Assembly (NCBI GenBank): GCA_026545765.1
Contig: CM048841.1
Span: 104,319,542-104,383,541, forward strand
Direction of reading: 5' to 3'
DNA: 64,000 nt
From: Plantago major
Lineage: Eukaryota; Streptophyta; Magnoliopsida; Lamiales; Plantaginaceae
This document shows positions 37,109 to 49,548 of this stretch, piece after piece (positions within the stretch are counted from its first letter, which is position 1; each line of letters starts with the position of its first letter). Under the pieces are notes generated by a model. It was not told the origin of the DNA, made no database searches, and was given only the letters and a program-made list of their open reading frames with translations. The position numbers and the translations under genes were made by a program.

Positions 37109-37899
37109 CGGGTATATTGAAACCTCAGCATATCATGCTTGGTAAGTGAATTGTCTTCCCAACCATCTAGGAAGAACCAAGATCCGCCAACTCTTCTAGC
37201 GTTAACTGGTCAAATGTTAAAGTACATATCTTAAATGTTTACCGACTTGGGTAAGTCAAGTTGGAAATGTGGTGGAAGTTCCTATTGACAAAAACATATT
37301 AATTTTAATTAAATTCTTGTAAAAGTCAATGCTTTATCGAACATGGGAAAATCATAGCTCTACCACCTACGAGTTTGGCACATACATTAATTATAATTGT
37401 TTATCGGGTTATGAAAATATGAATACTAGCCGGCTGTTTGGAATTCATCTAAAATAGACTATTCATTTGTTAAAATGTTTCCGGGTATTTGTTTTGTATA
37501 ATCTATAGTAAAAAATTTAACTCAAATTTTTCTCCATTAAACAATCATCATCCATTCTATTACTACCCTACTTTCACTTCATATTTACTTTTCCAATCAA
37601 ACTAACAACTTTAAACCAATCAAATAACTTAAAAAGTATAAAATACATAACTTCCTTCTCACTACTAAAAAAAACCCTCTAGTTAGACGCTTTTTCATAG
37701 TGACACAGCGTGACTACAACTACTCTAATATTACCCTGGTACTAATATAACCAATTATTATGCAATATTTATAGTGACATTGTAAAATAAGAGTCACTAT
37801 AACTATTCTATTACTCCCTACAACTAGGGCAGTCATCACTTCACCACACTTCTTCTAATCTAATTTATAAAACCAAGGCGCATTCGTCTCAAAAAAAAA

Positions 37900-40850
37900 T
37901 GGAGGAGAAATAGGCGGTCCGATGACTTTCCGGCCGGTAGGGGAGGTGGCGGTCGCAAGTACTGAAATGCACCCCTGTTTTTGCCCATGTACAGCGCTCG
38001 ATTGATACCTTGCATCTTCCGAATACTATTATCTATGCACAGGTTGATTGTGAGCTGTAATTGCTATTTGATTGATAATGGATCATATACTACACGATGA
38101 GATGATGCAATTAAGAACGTATTTGACATCAATAAGCCCTGCCTCAAGCTTACTCGTTCTGGCATGAAAGCCTATCTCTCGAATTCCACAAGATTTGTCC
38201 CTAATTCTGAATCTATTTAGGTATTTGTAATGCCTTTTTAGGATTTAATTACTGAAAATGTTGTGAAAATTTCTTGGAGATCTATACAGTTATGAAGAGT
38301 ACAACTGTTGATGTGGAGAAGATGACAGCAAAAATGCTTTTCACTCATGAAACTGCACAAGTTCGAGATTTATGCTCATAGAAAATGTTAAATGAATTTG
38401 CAGCCCTTGATTTCTTTTGCTTTATAATTTCAATTGGATTTAGTATCTCTTATTGTTTTTGTGATCTTGCTGTGAACAAAATATATTAGTCAGGATATCA
38501 TATAGCAGACTAGCATTCCAGTCCCAATGCATTACTAAAGAGTAGTGTTTTTCATCCAAGAAATCACCAAGTCTACATGTTTGTTGTTTCCATGGGTGGG
38601 ATTTTTTAGATTTTAAAATATATTATATAATATTTCATAGATTGGATTTGGGTGCATGTGTTTGTAGCACTAGCGATCAACTGCTGCAAGATTTGCTGCA
38701 ATTTGGTAAGCAACATAATCAGTGTAAAACTTGGTATAGTTTTTTAGTGAGAGGACATATTAAGTATTTTATTCATTTTTTAGCTTGCTAGAAGGTATAT
38801 GTACAAAACTGTTAGCTTGAATGAGAGCTTATAAAGATGAGTGGAAGAGATCAGTGGCTCATGGTATTTTGTAATCTCCAAGTCCAATTTATGAATACTC
38901 ACTCCATTTCATTTATACAATACTTATTGGCTTTACATTTCTCTTTTGTTGTTAATTTCCTCTTACAGATGTCAATCTAAAGTCAACCTCACCCTGGACC
39001 TTGCTGGTCACTCTTTCTTATGTTAATGCTTTTGAAGCATCATCACACACAGGTACTGAGAGTTGGTTGCTGCTAGTTAACAAGTTTGTATTCAGAATCT
39101 GACTTCTTATGATCAACAGTAGGCTAAAGATTTTAGCTCAGGTATGATTCTAAAGTCCAGTAGTAAAAAAATGATCTGAAGAGTGTCATTATATGTTGGT
39201 CTTATAATGACGCTAGAAGTATCCCCTTAGATAATTTTACAAGAATTTGCAAGTGATTTTAAAAAGCTTGCGCAATCACTCCTTAAATATCATTGGTCTA
39301 ACATGTGACTATCATTCGTCTAATATTATTGACAAGAATTACATGGACTTGTGTGACCGGCCATGTTCATCATTCTTATTTTAGTTGAAGTGGTTGGATC
39401 ATGTATATGGTTCTGTACATCGAACTTTTCAACCACCTCAAGTACATACCCCTTTACTCATTTACAACAGAAGGAGATTAAGAAATATAAGAGGTTAATT
39501 GCTACAGTAGTTTTAAGTTCTGGGAAACCTTTATACTAGTGCACTAAGAAACTTCAGTTTCAAAACAAAATAAAAGGACTATTGGGCTTATGAATGCATA
39601 ACTAATCTATATTATTGCTCTACTCTTTCTCCCACCTTTGTTCTATTTCCTCTTTGATGATAGGAACTCACAGTATCACAATACAAAATATGAAAAGATG
39701 TCTTGTGGAGCTAAATGTGTAAACTTAAGAGTCTTCATTTCCATTCCTCTCTGTATCTTTTGGGAAAATGCCTGGTATTTGTACTGGTTTGTTTGTTTTT
39801 TTGATAAAAAGATCTTTTTTTTTTTTTTTTGATAGCCGAGTTGTTGTGTTTGCTTGCAGAGATGTAGTTGTGCTGCTTTTGTTTTCTGATGTTGGGAGGT
39901 TTTGTCATGGTTTCCCGGATTTCTCGACTACGAGACCTTTTGAACTGGTGAGTGGTGACTGATCATTGCTGGAATCTCTCTGTACAAGGAATAGTAGGAT
40001 GATGTGATTTATTCCGGTAACTCTACTACCATTTAATCATGTGATATATTTTGTTTTATGTAGGATGATCTATATGTTGGCTCGTTTAAATCTTATTTTG
40101 TACGTGTCTAATGCTCATGCTGAGGTAAAGAGTATCTGCATTGGGAGGTGGCATCACGTATTACAAATTTATTTGTACTAATGCATAATGACATTGGAAT
40201 ATAGGTACGGTGGATTTTATTTATTAAGATTGAGCATAATTTAACTCTGAATTGGAGAGAGAAATTCATTTATAGCAGCTAGCTTAAAAAAAAACTGTTA
40301 AGCCTCATCTGGCTCCCCTGTCCAGCTTTTAAACTTAAACGTGACTTATTTAAGTCGTCCGTATGTCCTTACACTTTTTAATTACTCGTGTGCCTGGCAT
40401 AGTTTTTCTTATGGAACTGTATTGCTATGGATGCCTGTGAGTCTGATCGATATTAGTACTTTTGATAGGATTGTTCCTGTTAGTAAGTATACATACCAGA
40501 TTACTTGTTGTTTTAATTCACTGTTAGAGCATAAATCTTGTGTCATATCTGCTTGATTGAGTAAACTTTTATGTTGTTGTGGTTATTTAACCCCAGTAAA
40601 AATACTTCTAGTTGTGTATTTGGTTTTCAACAAGTGGCCTGCGGTTATTTGGTCTGGACAGGAAGCCTATGCATGTGGATGAGATTCAAACCGTTGAAAG
40701 CAAACCTAGGTGGAAAAAAGGGGCAAAGATTACTTTTCCAAGAGAATGGAAACGAGCAGCCAAACATTCTTGCACATATAGTTGGTTTTGATGTTGGCAA
40801 TGAACACTTGATATAGTTCTATTTGAAAGATGACGTTCGACTAATATATT
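37900..40850. other. Interior of element E: no recognised gene
   Basis: Contains a GC-richer stretch near 37905-37985 (ATGGAGGAGAAATAG and a GGCGGT-rich run) and several short open frames. One at 40640-40800 (frame containing KPMHVDEIQTVESKPRWKKG) looks coding-like in composition but could not be assigned. Nothing resembling a transposase was found. Confidence 0.4.
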
Positions 40851-41151
40851 TTTCTTAGTGACTTTTAATAGTATTGGCGTTCATTCATGTATGTAAATTC
40901 ACTTGTAAGCATTTTCATATCATTTCTTACGATACAATTATGGAATTTTTTCAAGTGCCAACATAGATATTTCTCAGTCATATATATAATGATACTCCAC
41001 TGACATAATGTGACACCTACTATGGTACATAATCTAGTTACATATAATTTATTTGGCGCCATGCGTGTGACCATAAATGGTTATTGTGACCCCAATTTTC
41101 GTCATGTAACATGTTTATACACACTAAATGTAGCGTCATTACAAGAACATA

Positions 41152-42806
41152 TGTTGGTCCAGATAACGGCAAGGTAAAAGACTATGGGGGGGGGGGGTGA
41201 ATAGTCTTTTAAAACTTTTGTCGATAACAAATATTTCTCAGATATCTGAATGGATATCTGATACTTAGAATCAGAGTGCGGAAGACTTTAATAAAGATAA
41301 GTGTAGAAACAGTTAATAAGTGTGTGTGTGTTGTTGAAGCATAAATACAGAAATGTAAATGACACAGCAAGTATAGTGGTATCTGGAGGTGGCGTAATCC
41401 TCCAACTAATCCACTTCGGTCTATCAGAGACCTAGAATTCACTAGAACAGATAATTGAGATAACCTTACAAAAATCCTATTCTAAGATTCTGAACAATTG
41501 GTTCCCAACCAAAAGTTCCCCCTGAGTTGTTCCCTAGCTTCTTCAGCCAAGTACTTCCTATACTCAGAAACCTTTGAGTTGTTCCCTAGCTTCCCAAGCT
41601 AAGTACTTCCTATACTCAAAAACTTTGGAGTTATTCCTTTGTTTCCCAAATCAAGTACTTCCTATACTCCGGTAACCTTGGAGTTATTCACGATTTTCAA
41701 ACTAAGTACTTCCTGCTCCACGCGGTTTTGGTGTTGGTTTCGGTTTGAGTTGTCGGATGAGCGTCTTAATAACTTTTGATTATTGGATAGCTCTGTGAAC
41801 TAAGTTACTTAATACACTTTCTGTATGGTATCTAGTTCGATTTTACTGACCCAAGTCTTATGATATCTGTTCAAGAGAATGAATCTCAGATAGTTGATCT
41901 TTTGATTCAACTCCTTCACAGATAGCTTTGCTTGTTTAGGATCAGGACACTTAGAACTTCAGTGTTTACTCAAGATCACAAGCTTTAGTCGCAACAGAAA
42001 GCTTTGATAATAAGTAAGAAGCTTTGAGAGAGTAAGATCAGAGATCGTATGTTTTAGCGTATTCAGTTTTCTGAGTTGTGTTCCGTGTGTTCTCTCAAGT
42101 TGTCTAAGTGTTGATATTTATAGATGAATTTGAGTGCCGTTTGAATAGTATCCGTTAGACTCAAATTCAAACTATCGATATCTGTGTATAGTACTGTAGC
42201 AGGTTTTGTCTTCTTCTCAGAAGTTGCCGTTGGTTTTACTCAGACATCTCTGTCCGTGCATTAAATGCATTGTACTATACTTTTTGTCCTGTAGTGTCAA
42301 CGGAACTAGACTTGTTATGCGATTCTTTGCGTCCTTATCTTCATTCTTGAGATACCACTTGTATTGATTGAAACAATCTTGTTTCTTTTCGTAAGCGTGT
42401 TTAACGCTCAAGGTATCGAGAAAGAGATATCTGGACACTTTCCTTGTCTTGGATATATCTCATTTCTCGATATCTCTTGTGATACTGATTTGTTTTGATT
42501 TGTTTACAAGATATCGCTAAGATATCTGAATAATGATTCGAATCTTGTGTAGTTTTCTTCAAATCTTCAAAAGTTGTTGAGCTTTCTGCTTGGATGTCTT
42601 CTTCTTGGTCTTCTCTTCATAAAATAAAAATTACATTTCGAGACCTAACATCCTATACAAGATTAGCTAGACTATCATACTTAGTGGGTTTCCTCTTTTA
42701 CAATGTTCAAGTGAACCAAGAGTACTAATCACCTTTCTGAGACTAAGATAAGTCATCATGTTCTTTGAACAAAATCTAAGCAGATATTCTAACAAAATAT
42801 CTAACA
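41152..42806 (-). repeat. Copia-2 3' LTR (1655 bp)
   Basis: Aligns end to end with 55421-57122. Differences are concentrated where the other LTR has CAG or CTG. Contains a poly-G run near 41186 and repeated 'agatatctga' palindromic motifs. The LTR TATA-like box (rc CTATAAATATC) is near 42113-42123. Confidence 0.95.
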
Positions 42807-42822
42807 AATTTCCCCATTTTGA
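42807..42822 (-). promoter_or_regulatory. Copia-2 polypurine tract
   Basis: Minus strand TCAAAATGGGGAAATT abuts the 3' LTR. Confidence 0.9.
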
Positions 42823-43179
42823 TCAGCGATGACTATCTTCCCTATTACAAATCTGGATGAGGAAACAATCCACCACTTAATCATTTCTTGAGATCTTTCA
42901 AATCATATAATTAAGTGCAGAAAGTAGACATCAACCAAATCACAAGGTGTGATCTTTGCTGACAAGTTATCTTTTATAAAATACTAACTGAGAGTAAGTT
43001 CTTCAGATAAGTCGCAACTAAGGATTACAGATAACTTTAATACATAACACATTTAAGCTCGATCGAAGAAGATACAAAATTACATAGTAAATTAGGACAA
43101 CAGGAGTAACCAAGCTCCAAGTAAACATCCTAAAGAACTAGTCTTCAAGTCTTCAATCTTCAAGTCTTCAACAAAGTTT

Positions 43180-46100
43180 CTATGGATCAGTCTGAAAATT
43201 TCCTATCTCCAAACCTTTTATGTCATCAGAATAATCATAAAGAAGAGTTCTGACAAGCATCTCTGTGTCTCTGGCAAATCCACAGACTTCTTTGTAGGTT
43301 TTGGTAGGATTTTCCTTGGCAAAATGCTTGATCCATAGGTACTTTCCCCACTTCCAGGCATGCTCTATTCTGATATCTGAAAGCTTGAAGTATCCATAGA
43401 TAATCTTCAGATATCTGATTTCACCCTTGTATTGATCTTCTGACAGATAGAACGACTCATAGGGTTCCACAGCAAGTCTTGGTCTTGTGCCTGTTCCTGT
43501 GATATTCAGAATTTTGTGCACATCATCTGGCTTTCCATAAGGACAATCATCAGAGAGGTCCTTCTTCATGGCTTCAGTTCTCTTGACAACTTCAAAATCC
43601 AACCATGCTTTGATGTGATTGGTGTTGATCAAGGTAGGTTTATTCTTTCTCCATGCCATGAGTTGTTTATGGATTGGTTCTGGAAATCTTGAATTTACCA
43701 ATAGATATAGATGCTTAAGTTCCAGAATCCAATAGCCATTTTTCTGATTGATGCACCTGTAGACAGAGGAATCATTGTCATACTTCACATACTCAATTTT
43801 GGCTTCTTCGGCACGAGTGGAAGTTGACTTTGTCTTTGCTCGACTCTCTCTTTCCTTTTACATCTTGAATTCTCTTTGGGGTTGTTGCTTGAAGAACTAC
43901 CACCTGGATAGACTTGGTATTTCCGGAGGGTGTTTTAGGCGCTAGTGGCTTTGACTATGGGCTCAGTTAGGCTTTCAATTTTCCTTTTTCTGTGAAGAGG
44001 AGCTTCATCTTCATCAGTCTCTTCATCATCTTCATCAAGATCAATTCTTGTGAGATCTTTGCAGCCTTCTTCATTGCCCTGGGATTTGATTTGACCTTCT
44101 TCTTCTTCTTCAGAAGATTCATCAATCCCTCTAACTTGTCTTCTCCTTGGAGCCTTGGTACTCCTTGGAGGTTTCTGTGCCATGGCCCTTGTTACCATTT
44201 TGGTTCCTTCAGTAGGTCTCTGGGAAGCATCTTGGCTTGAGAAGGATTCATAGATTACGGTGGTGGGAAGTTTTCTTCTTCCTTTCTGAGCAGCACCAGC
44301 TCCAGATTTCTTCTTGTTTTCATCTCCTTCTTCCCATTCCCCCTGACTTTGAGGTCCAGATTTGTACTTTCTTTCCCCCTTAGTCATTGTTGGCTGTCTC
44401 AGTCTCATAAAGGAATCTGAGAGAGAGTCAAAATGCCCTTGTAAATAGTTGTAGGCAGTGACCAACTTCGAAGTTGACTTTGAGCTCTGATTTTGTTTGA
44501 TAAGTCCATTGTCCTTATCGATAAGCTCGCCAATGGGCCTAGGATGGCATCTGCTTCAGTGATGTAACTTGCCTCTTGAAAAGCTTTTTCAGCTAAAGAC
44601 ACATCATCGTCCCTTGTCATTCCCAGATCTTTCTGAGCAATGATCATGCTAGTTGTTCTCTGAGTGATGAGCTCAGTGAACTTTCTCATTCGAGGGGAGG
44701 CAATTACTTCCTTGTTTTGTGAAGACATTTCCTTATTCAGAGTAGCTAGTACTTGGTACCTGCTCATGTAATCTTGAGAGTGGACGTTTGGCAGTTTGTT
44801 GAAGATTGTAGGAGCAATCAACTTTCTTTTTAAGTGAGAAACCGCTAGATGTTCATGGCGGTGTCCTGCCAAAGTCTTGTCTTCTTCATCATCTGAGGGA
44901 TTAGCCCAGTGATCTTCATCCTCTTGGACATTTTCATCAATTGTATCAAGTCCAGCAACCATCTCAGAGATTGGTTTCTTTCCTTTCTGGGAGGAGGATG
45001 GTACTTCTTTCGAAGATAATGCAGCCTTAGCATCATGCTTGACTTCAGATACTTCTTCAGTATCGAGTTCTTTGGCGATCTCGTGCACAGCATCCCGTAG
45101 TTCGTTAACCGCAGAGTAAGCATTCATTTCTTTGAGGTATTGATCTTCTAGTTGATCAAGCCTTTCTCTGGATTGAGCTATTTGATCTTCCGATTGGAGA
45201 TGGAGTATTGTTCTTCTTCCAACGGTTATGCGAGTTGAGTACTTACGTGCGAGTGTTTAATATTTTCTGATTGGTTTCTTCAGAAAGCTCAACTACTTGC
45301 TCAGTAGGAACTGCATGTTGGTGAGAAGATGGATGAGTAGATCTCTGAGGTGATGAAGACGGAGATTTACGTGAAGTCTTCTCGTTGCTTTTCAAAGGTG
45401 AGGCATTGTTTCTCTGTGAAATTCCTCCGGTTCACAGTGCAGGAGCATCATCATCATCCTTTTTGTCATTATCATCCTTTTGATGATGATTAGTGGGAGG
45501 TTCATCAAAGAAATTTTCATTCATTTCTTCCTCCTCATCATCTTCAGATACAAGATTGATCACTTCCGGGATAGTGATCTTTTGCCCATTAACTTCTTCT
45601 TGTTCAGAAGGTATGAATTGCAGTGCAGAAGCGGCTTGAATGCCATCTGTAATCTTGTCGATCATCTGCTGTTCAAAGGCATGTATCAAACTATCGCCAC
45701 TTCTGGAAAACTCCTTGTGTAGTAGAATCGCTTGTATGTTGTTACATGGCGAACATTGCTTGGACATATGTTTCGGTCAAGAGCTCGTGCCCGTCTGGTT
45801 GGTTGATCGATTATTCTCAATATTTCGGAGAGATCGAGCACCTTAACTTCGCCATTTCTTGAAGCATTGAATGTGCTTTGGCAAAGTGTGAGCTTTGAAG
45901 AAGTGAAGTAGGTCCTTGTTTCTTCAATGGGAACACCTTTGCATCTGTTTGAGCTGAAAGAAAGAGTTTTGAGTGAGTTTCAAAACTTTGGTAGATATCT
46001 GAGTAGAAGTGTAGTTTAGTTTCAGTTACACAGTATGAACATCGTGCTCGGATACTTGTTCTCTTGGGACAATTGGTGTCTCGGATATCTTGTGGTGAGG

Positions 46101-48690
46101 TGGAGACTTGGAAGTCTGGTCCTCATCAACCTTTCTTTCTTGAACACGAGAATTAACATTATCACAATACTTAGAATTTTTATCAAGAAGAACTTTAAGT
46201 GACAAGTCGGATATCCGAGAGGTCAATTACCTCCATGGGAGGCTCAGATACTTGTCTCTCGGAGACTTGCGATCTCTGGAATCTTTTCTTGTGATGAAAC
46301 CCTTGATGCCTCATCAATTTCCATAGTCTGAGGATGTCGCAACTTTGTCCCTGCACTTCTACTTGATTGAGCTGTAAGTAGATAGTATTGAATAATTTAG
46401 AAGAAGTTTTAAGATAACCCGTGAAGAGTACTTATCACTGATTTTCATATACCTTCAAGTTTGAAAGCTCAGTGATGTGTGCTTCAGAAACCTTGTTGGT
46501 TTCTAGGTTTGTCTCTGGCATTTCTGCCTTATCTTCTTCCATCTCAGTTGGAGCCTGTTAGAAACATTTATCATTAATGACCATACAAACATTTTTACTG
46601 AAAAGTTAGTTCTCTTTAAGAATCATTTACCTGTGGCACAGGCTCAGATTTCTCAAGAGTTGAGGTTGAAGGAACCTCTTTTTCAGTATCTGAGGTAAGC
46701 TTTTCAGCTTCCTCTTGTTCTTCCGTTTCTAACTCAGCCTGTAACAAAGAGATTCTTATAAGGTAACAAGATTTATAAGTACAAAATTTTTCACAAGGTA
46801 AGAGTTAAACCAGTCATTTACCCGAGCAGTTTCAGGCTGATTGGTCTCTGGAACTTGTGACCTTTCTATACATTGGTCGTCTTGTCCCAGTTCAGTTTCT
46901 TTGTTTGAAGTTTCTGGTACTTCACACCTTTCCTGAGTATGCAACTCAGTTGCCTCCCCTGGTTGATCATTCTGAGTAGATGTCTCAGTTTGATCCCTCT
47001 CATTGAGTTGGGGAACCCGCCAATTACGATTTTCTTGACATCTTGTATTCTTTGGTATTTCAAAATGGAGTTCATTTACCATTTCATCAACCACTTGTGG
47101 CTGTTGTGTTTGTGGTTGTTGTGGTTGTCTGGAAGCAGAAGATTGATCAGTCGAAAGTTCTTCCAGATTCTTAGATGTGGCATTTCCATCAGCATCTGCC
47201 AATACTAAGATACCACTCATCAGGGCTTTGTGAAGTTGTGCAAGAGAGTCATTCCCTGATGATGTGTTTGCACCAACAACCTTTGCTATAGGTTCAAGAC
47301 AACTTTGTGGTGTAGGTTTTCTTGAGATACCTTATCACCCATACTTGTTCAGTAACCTTAGCCCTCTTTGATTTTTCTAGGACCTGAGAGATGACTAGTT
47401 CATCATCTTCATCGTTAGAGCTCTCATCAGCATTGGGAACTGATTGGTCCATTATTCCTGCGGTTTCTGCAGATGGGGCTTGGTGTTTTTCACCACTTTT
47501 GGCAGCATTCATGAGTTCATCAGCAAGGCTTTCTGCATTAGTCGCAACATTTCTGAAAGCACTTTCTCTTGCTGAGTCTACTTGTTCAGTAGGTGATAAC
47601 TCTTTTGCAGCATTAATGAGTTCATCTGCCATGTTTGTAGAATTGACAACCTCTTTAGGTGTGTCTTCTGATTTGCCAGCAGACTTCTTTCTTGAAGTTC
47701 TGGGTTTCTTGGTCGCAACCTTTTCTTCAGATATCTTTTCAGATTTTCTCTTCTTAGGACCTTTCTGAGACCCAGTAACCTTTTTCATCAGATTTGTATA
47801 CTCATACTTGTAGAGTAATTCTTGTTGGCTATTTCAAATGTCTCTCGAGCTCAATGCTGCTTTTCCGCAAGTAGCATATCTTGGACCATATCCCTCATGG
47901 CCTTTGGCTCACTAGTCCTTTAACAATCTTAGGCTCAAGCCTTGAATCTTCTTCACAAATTTCATGAAGGCGTACTTTCCCCGATTGAAAGGGTTTTCCG
48001 GCCTTTTGTCTTGTTGATTCGGAAGAACAACATGATCCATCGTTCTTGGCTTATCTGGTCAGCACCTCCTTGTAGACCATCAAAGCATCTGTGAAGAATG
48101 CAAGCCAGTACATCCTAGTGAACCAACAGATGTCTGGTTCGGATGTAAGCAAGTTTGAACTCAGTGGGTGTATCTGATTTCTCAAGATCACACACATCAC
48201 TGTAAAGTTATTTAACACCTTCAAGGAGTTCCTCATCCTTGGTGTTTATTTCAAAATCATTTCCAAGATTTTGAACCTCAAACAACTTACAGAAAGTTGT
48301 TAAGTCCAGAAGGATTTCCTTTCCTTGGACTGAGGTTTTGATAGACACTATTTCAGTGCCTTCAGATACACAGGAAATAATCACGAGTTGTTGTAAAATT
48401 CCAACACATCAAGTGATGAAATTTCACTAGAAGCGGATACAAAGCCCTTGATTTGTGCCTTTTCAAGCATGTCAAGAATTAGCTTTACGGCTTGGTTCTC
48501 TATTCTTGTGAGGTATTCCTCAACCATGGCACCACCCAAATCATTCTGTGACTTGAAGTCCAATGGTCGGATTGAAAGCTCCTACCAGTCGATTGTTAAC
48601 AATAACCAACTCTGGTGCTTGCTTTTCAGCAGTACCAGTGGAGGATTGGGATTTCTGTGTAGAAGTGTTCTTGGAGGCCATCTCTTTATA
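43180..48690 (-). CDS. Copia-2 third gene (env-like position), multi-exon, function unknown
   Basis: ATG at 48690 follows ACTATATAAAGAG. Block 1 (48690-47800; SSLDVLEFYNNS) is frame-broken. Block 2 (47788-47294) is lysine-rich with KKRKSEK and KKPRTSRKK, probable nuclear signals, and repeats ADELINAAK/ADELMNAAK. Then come Gln/Glu-rich exons separated by GT-AG introns 46737-46821 (85 bp), 46555-46630 (76) and 46372-46452 (81). Later blocks are 45767-45432 (acidic), 45127-44405 (240 codons), 44465-43935 (RRKLPTT, then acidic with HRKRK) and 43788-43180 (202 codons; IKAWLDFEVVKRTEAMKKD, WKWGKYLWIKHFAKENP, stop at 43180). No membrane span or signal peptide was seen. Sirevirus env-like genes occupy this place; homology is unproven. 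Confidence 0.55.
46372..46452 (-). other. Intron in Copia-2 third gene (81 bp)
   Basis: Minus strand: CTTGAAG|GTATATGAAA ... ACTTACAG|CTCAATC. The Copia-1 counterpart is 15322-15398 (GTAAGTAATC ... TTCTTACAG|CTCGGCC). Confidence 0.65.
46555..46630 (-). other. Intron in Copia-2 third gene (76 bp)
   Basis: Minus strand: CCACAG|GTAAATGATT ... TCTAACAG|GCTCCAACTGAG. Both exon edges match the Copia-1 intron at 15500-15579 (CCCACAG|GTAGTA ... CTTAG|GCTCCAACTGAG), so the intron position is conserved between the elements. Confidence 0.7.
46737..46821 (-). other. Intron in Copia-2 third gene (85 bp)
   Basis: Minus strand: donor GTAAATGACT, T-rich body, acceptor TTTGTTACAG before GCTGAG. The acceptor side corresponds to TTTGTTACAG|GCCAAC at 15685 in Copia-1. 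Confidence 0.65.
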
Positions 48691-48866
48691 TAGTAAGGAT
48701 TTGAAGCTTGTGTTTGAAAGAGATTCGATTGAGTGATTCTTTTCAGAAAAACTTAATCAAGAAATGCAGAGATTTTAGAGAAGTTGCAGAGGATTAGGAG
48801 AAGGTTTTTGCTGTTTTGATGCAAGTTGAAATTTCGGATTAGGCAAAAGTGATTTCATTTGCCAAA

Positions 48867-48880
48867 ATCCTATATATATA
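48867..48880 (-). promoter_or_regulatory. TATA-like box upstream of Copia-2 third gene
   Basis: Minus strand CTATATATATAGGATTTTGG, about 180 bases upstream of ATG 48690, with downstream sequence conserved in Copia-1 (17523-17536). It could drive a separate transcript for the third gene. Confidence 0.4.
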
Positions 48881-49548
48881 GCAAGTGAATCTCAACAGTC
48901 AAATACATACAAATTGATTTTGTGTATACGTATCTGTGATTTGCAAACAGGCGTGAGCAAAAGCTAGTTCGGCATTAAATGCTTAGTGGGCCATGTCTGA
49001 ATGTCAACAGTCCACTATTTACTGTGAATTAATTTCTGCCGTTCAGATCAAGCGCTTGAATTCATCAAGGGTCACCATTGCTTCTCCAGCAATGATCACA
49101 ATCATCAAATGTAATTGTGCCCATTTAATGAATTTTGGCTAATAGCTATCTGAATCACAATTTTGTTGGAGCAAGGACACTGTTCGCATCTGAATTTGTC
49201 TCATACTTAGGATTTTCCCAAGTTTTTCATCAAAATAGAAATAGTGCGAGATTCAAGAGAGTAGTTGACTGCAGATAGTTATGCTATTCTCTTTTGTGTT
49301 CCCCGTTCACAGAATGATTCAGATATCTGAGTTCCCGTCTCAGAGATCTTGAGCTATCTTTTTGCTCTTTAGCCTTTTTGACTTCTGGGTTCCCGTTCCA
49401 GATACCTCTTCTCTCTTTTCTGGATACCCGTTACAGATACCTCTTCTCTCTTTTCTGGATACCCGTTACAGATACCTCTTCTCTGTATGCCCGTTCGGAT
49501 ACGAACTTTTCGGTTCATTGGTAGTTCCATTAGTCCAAGACTATGTCT

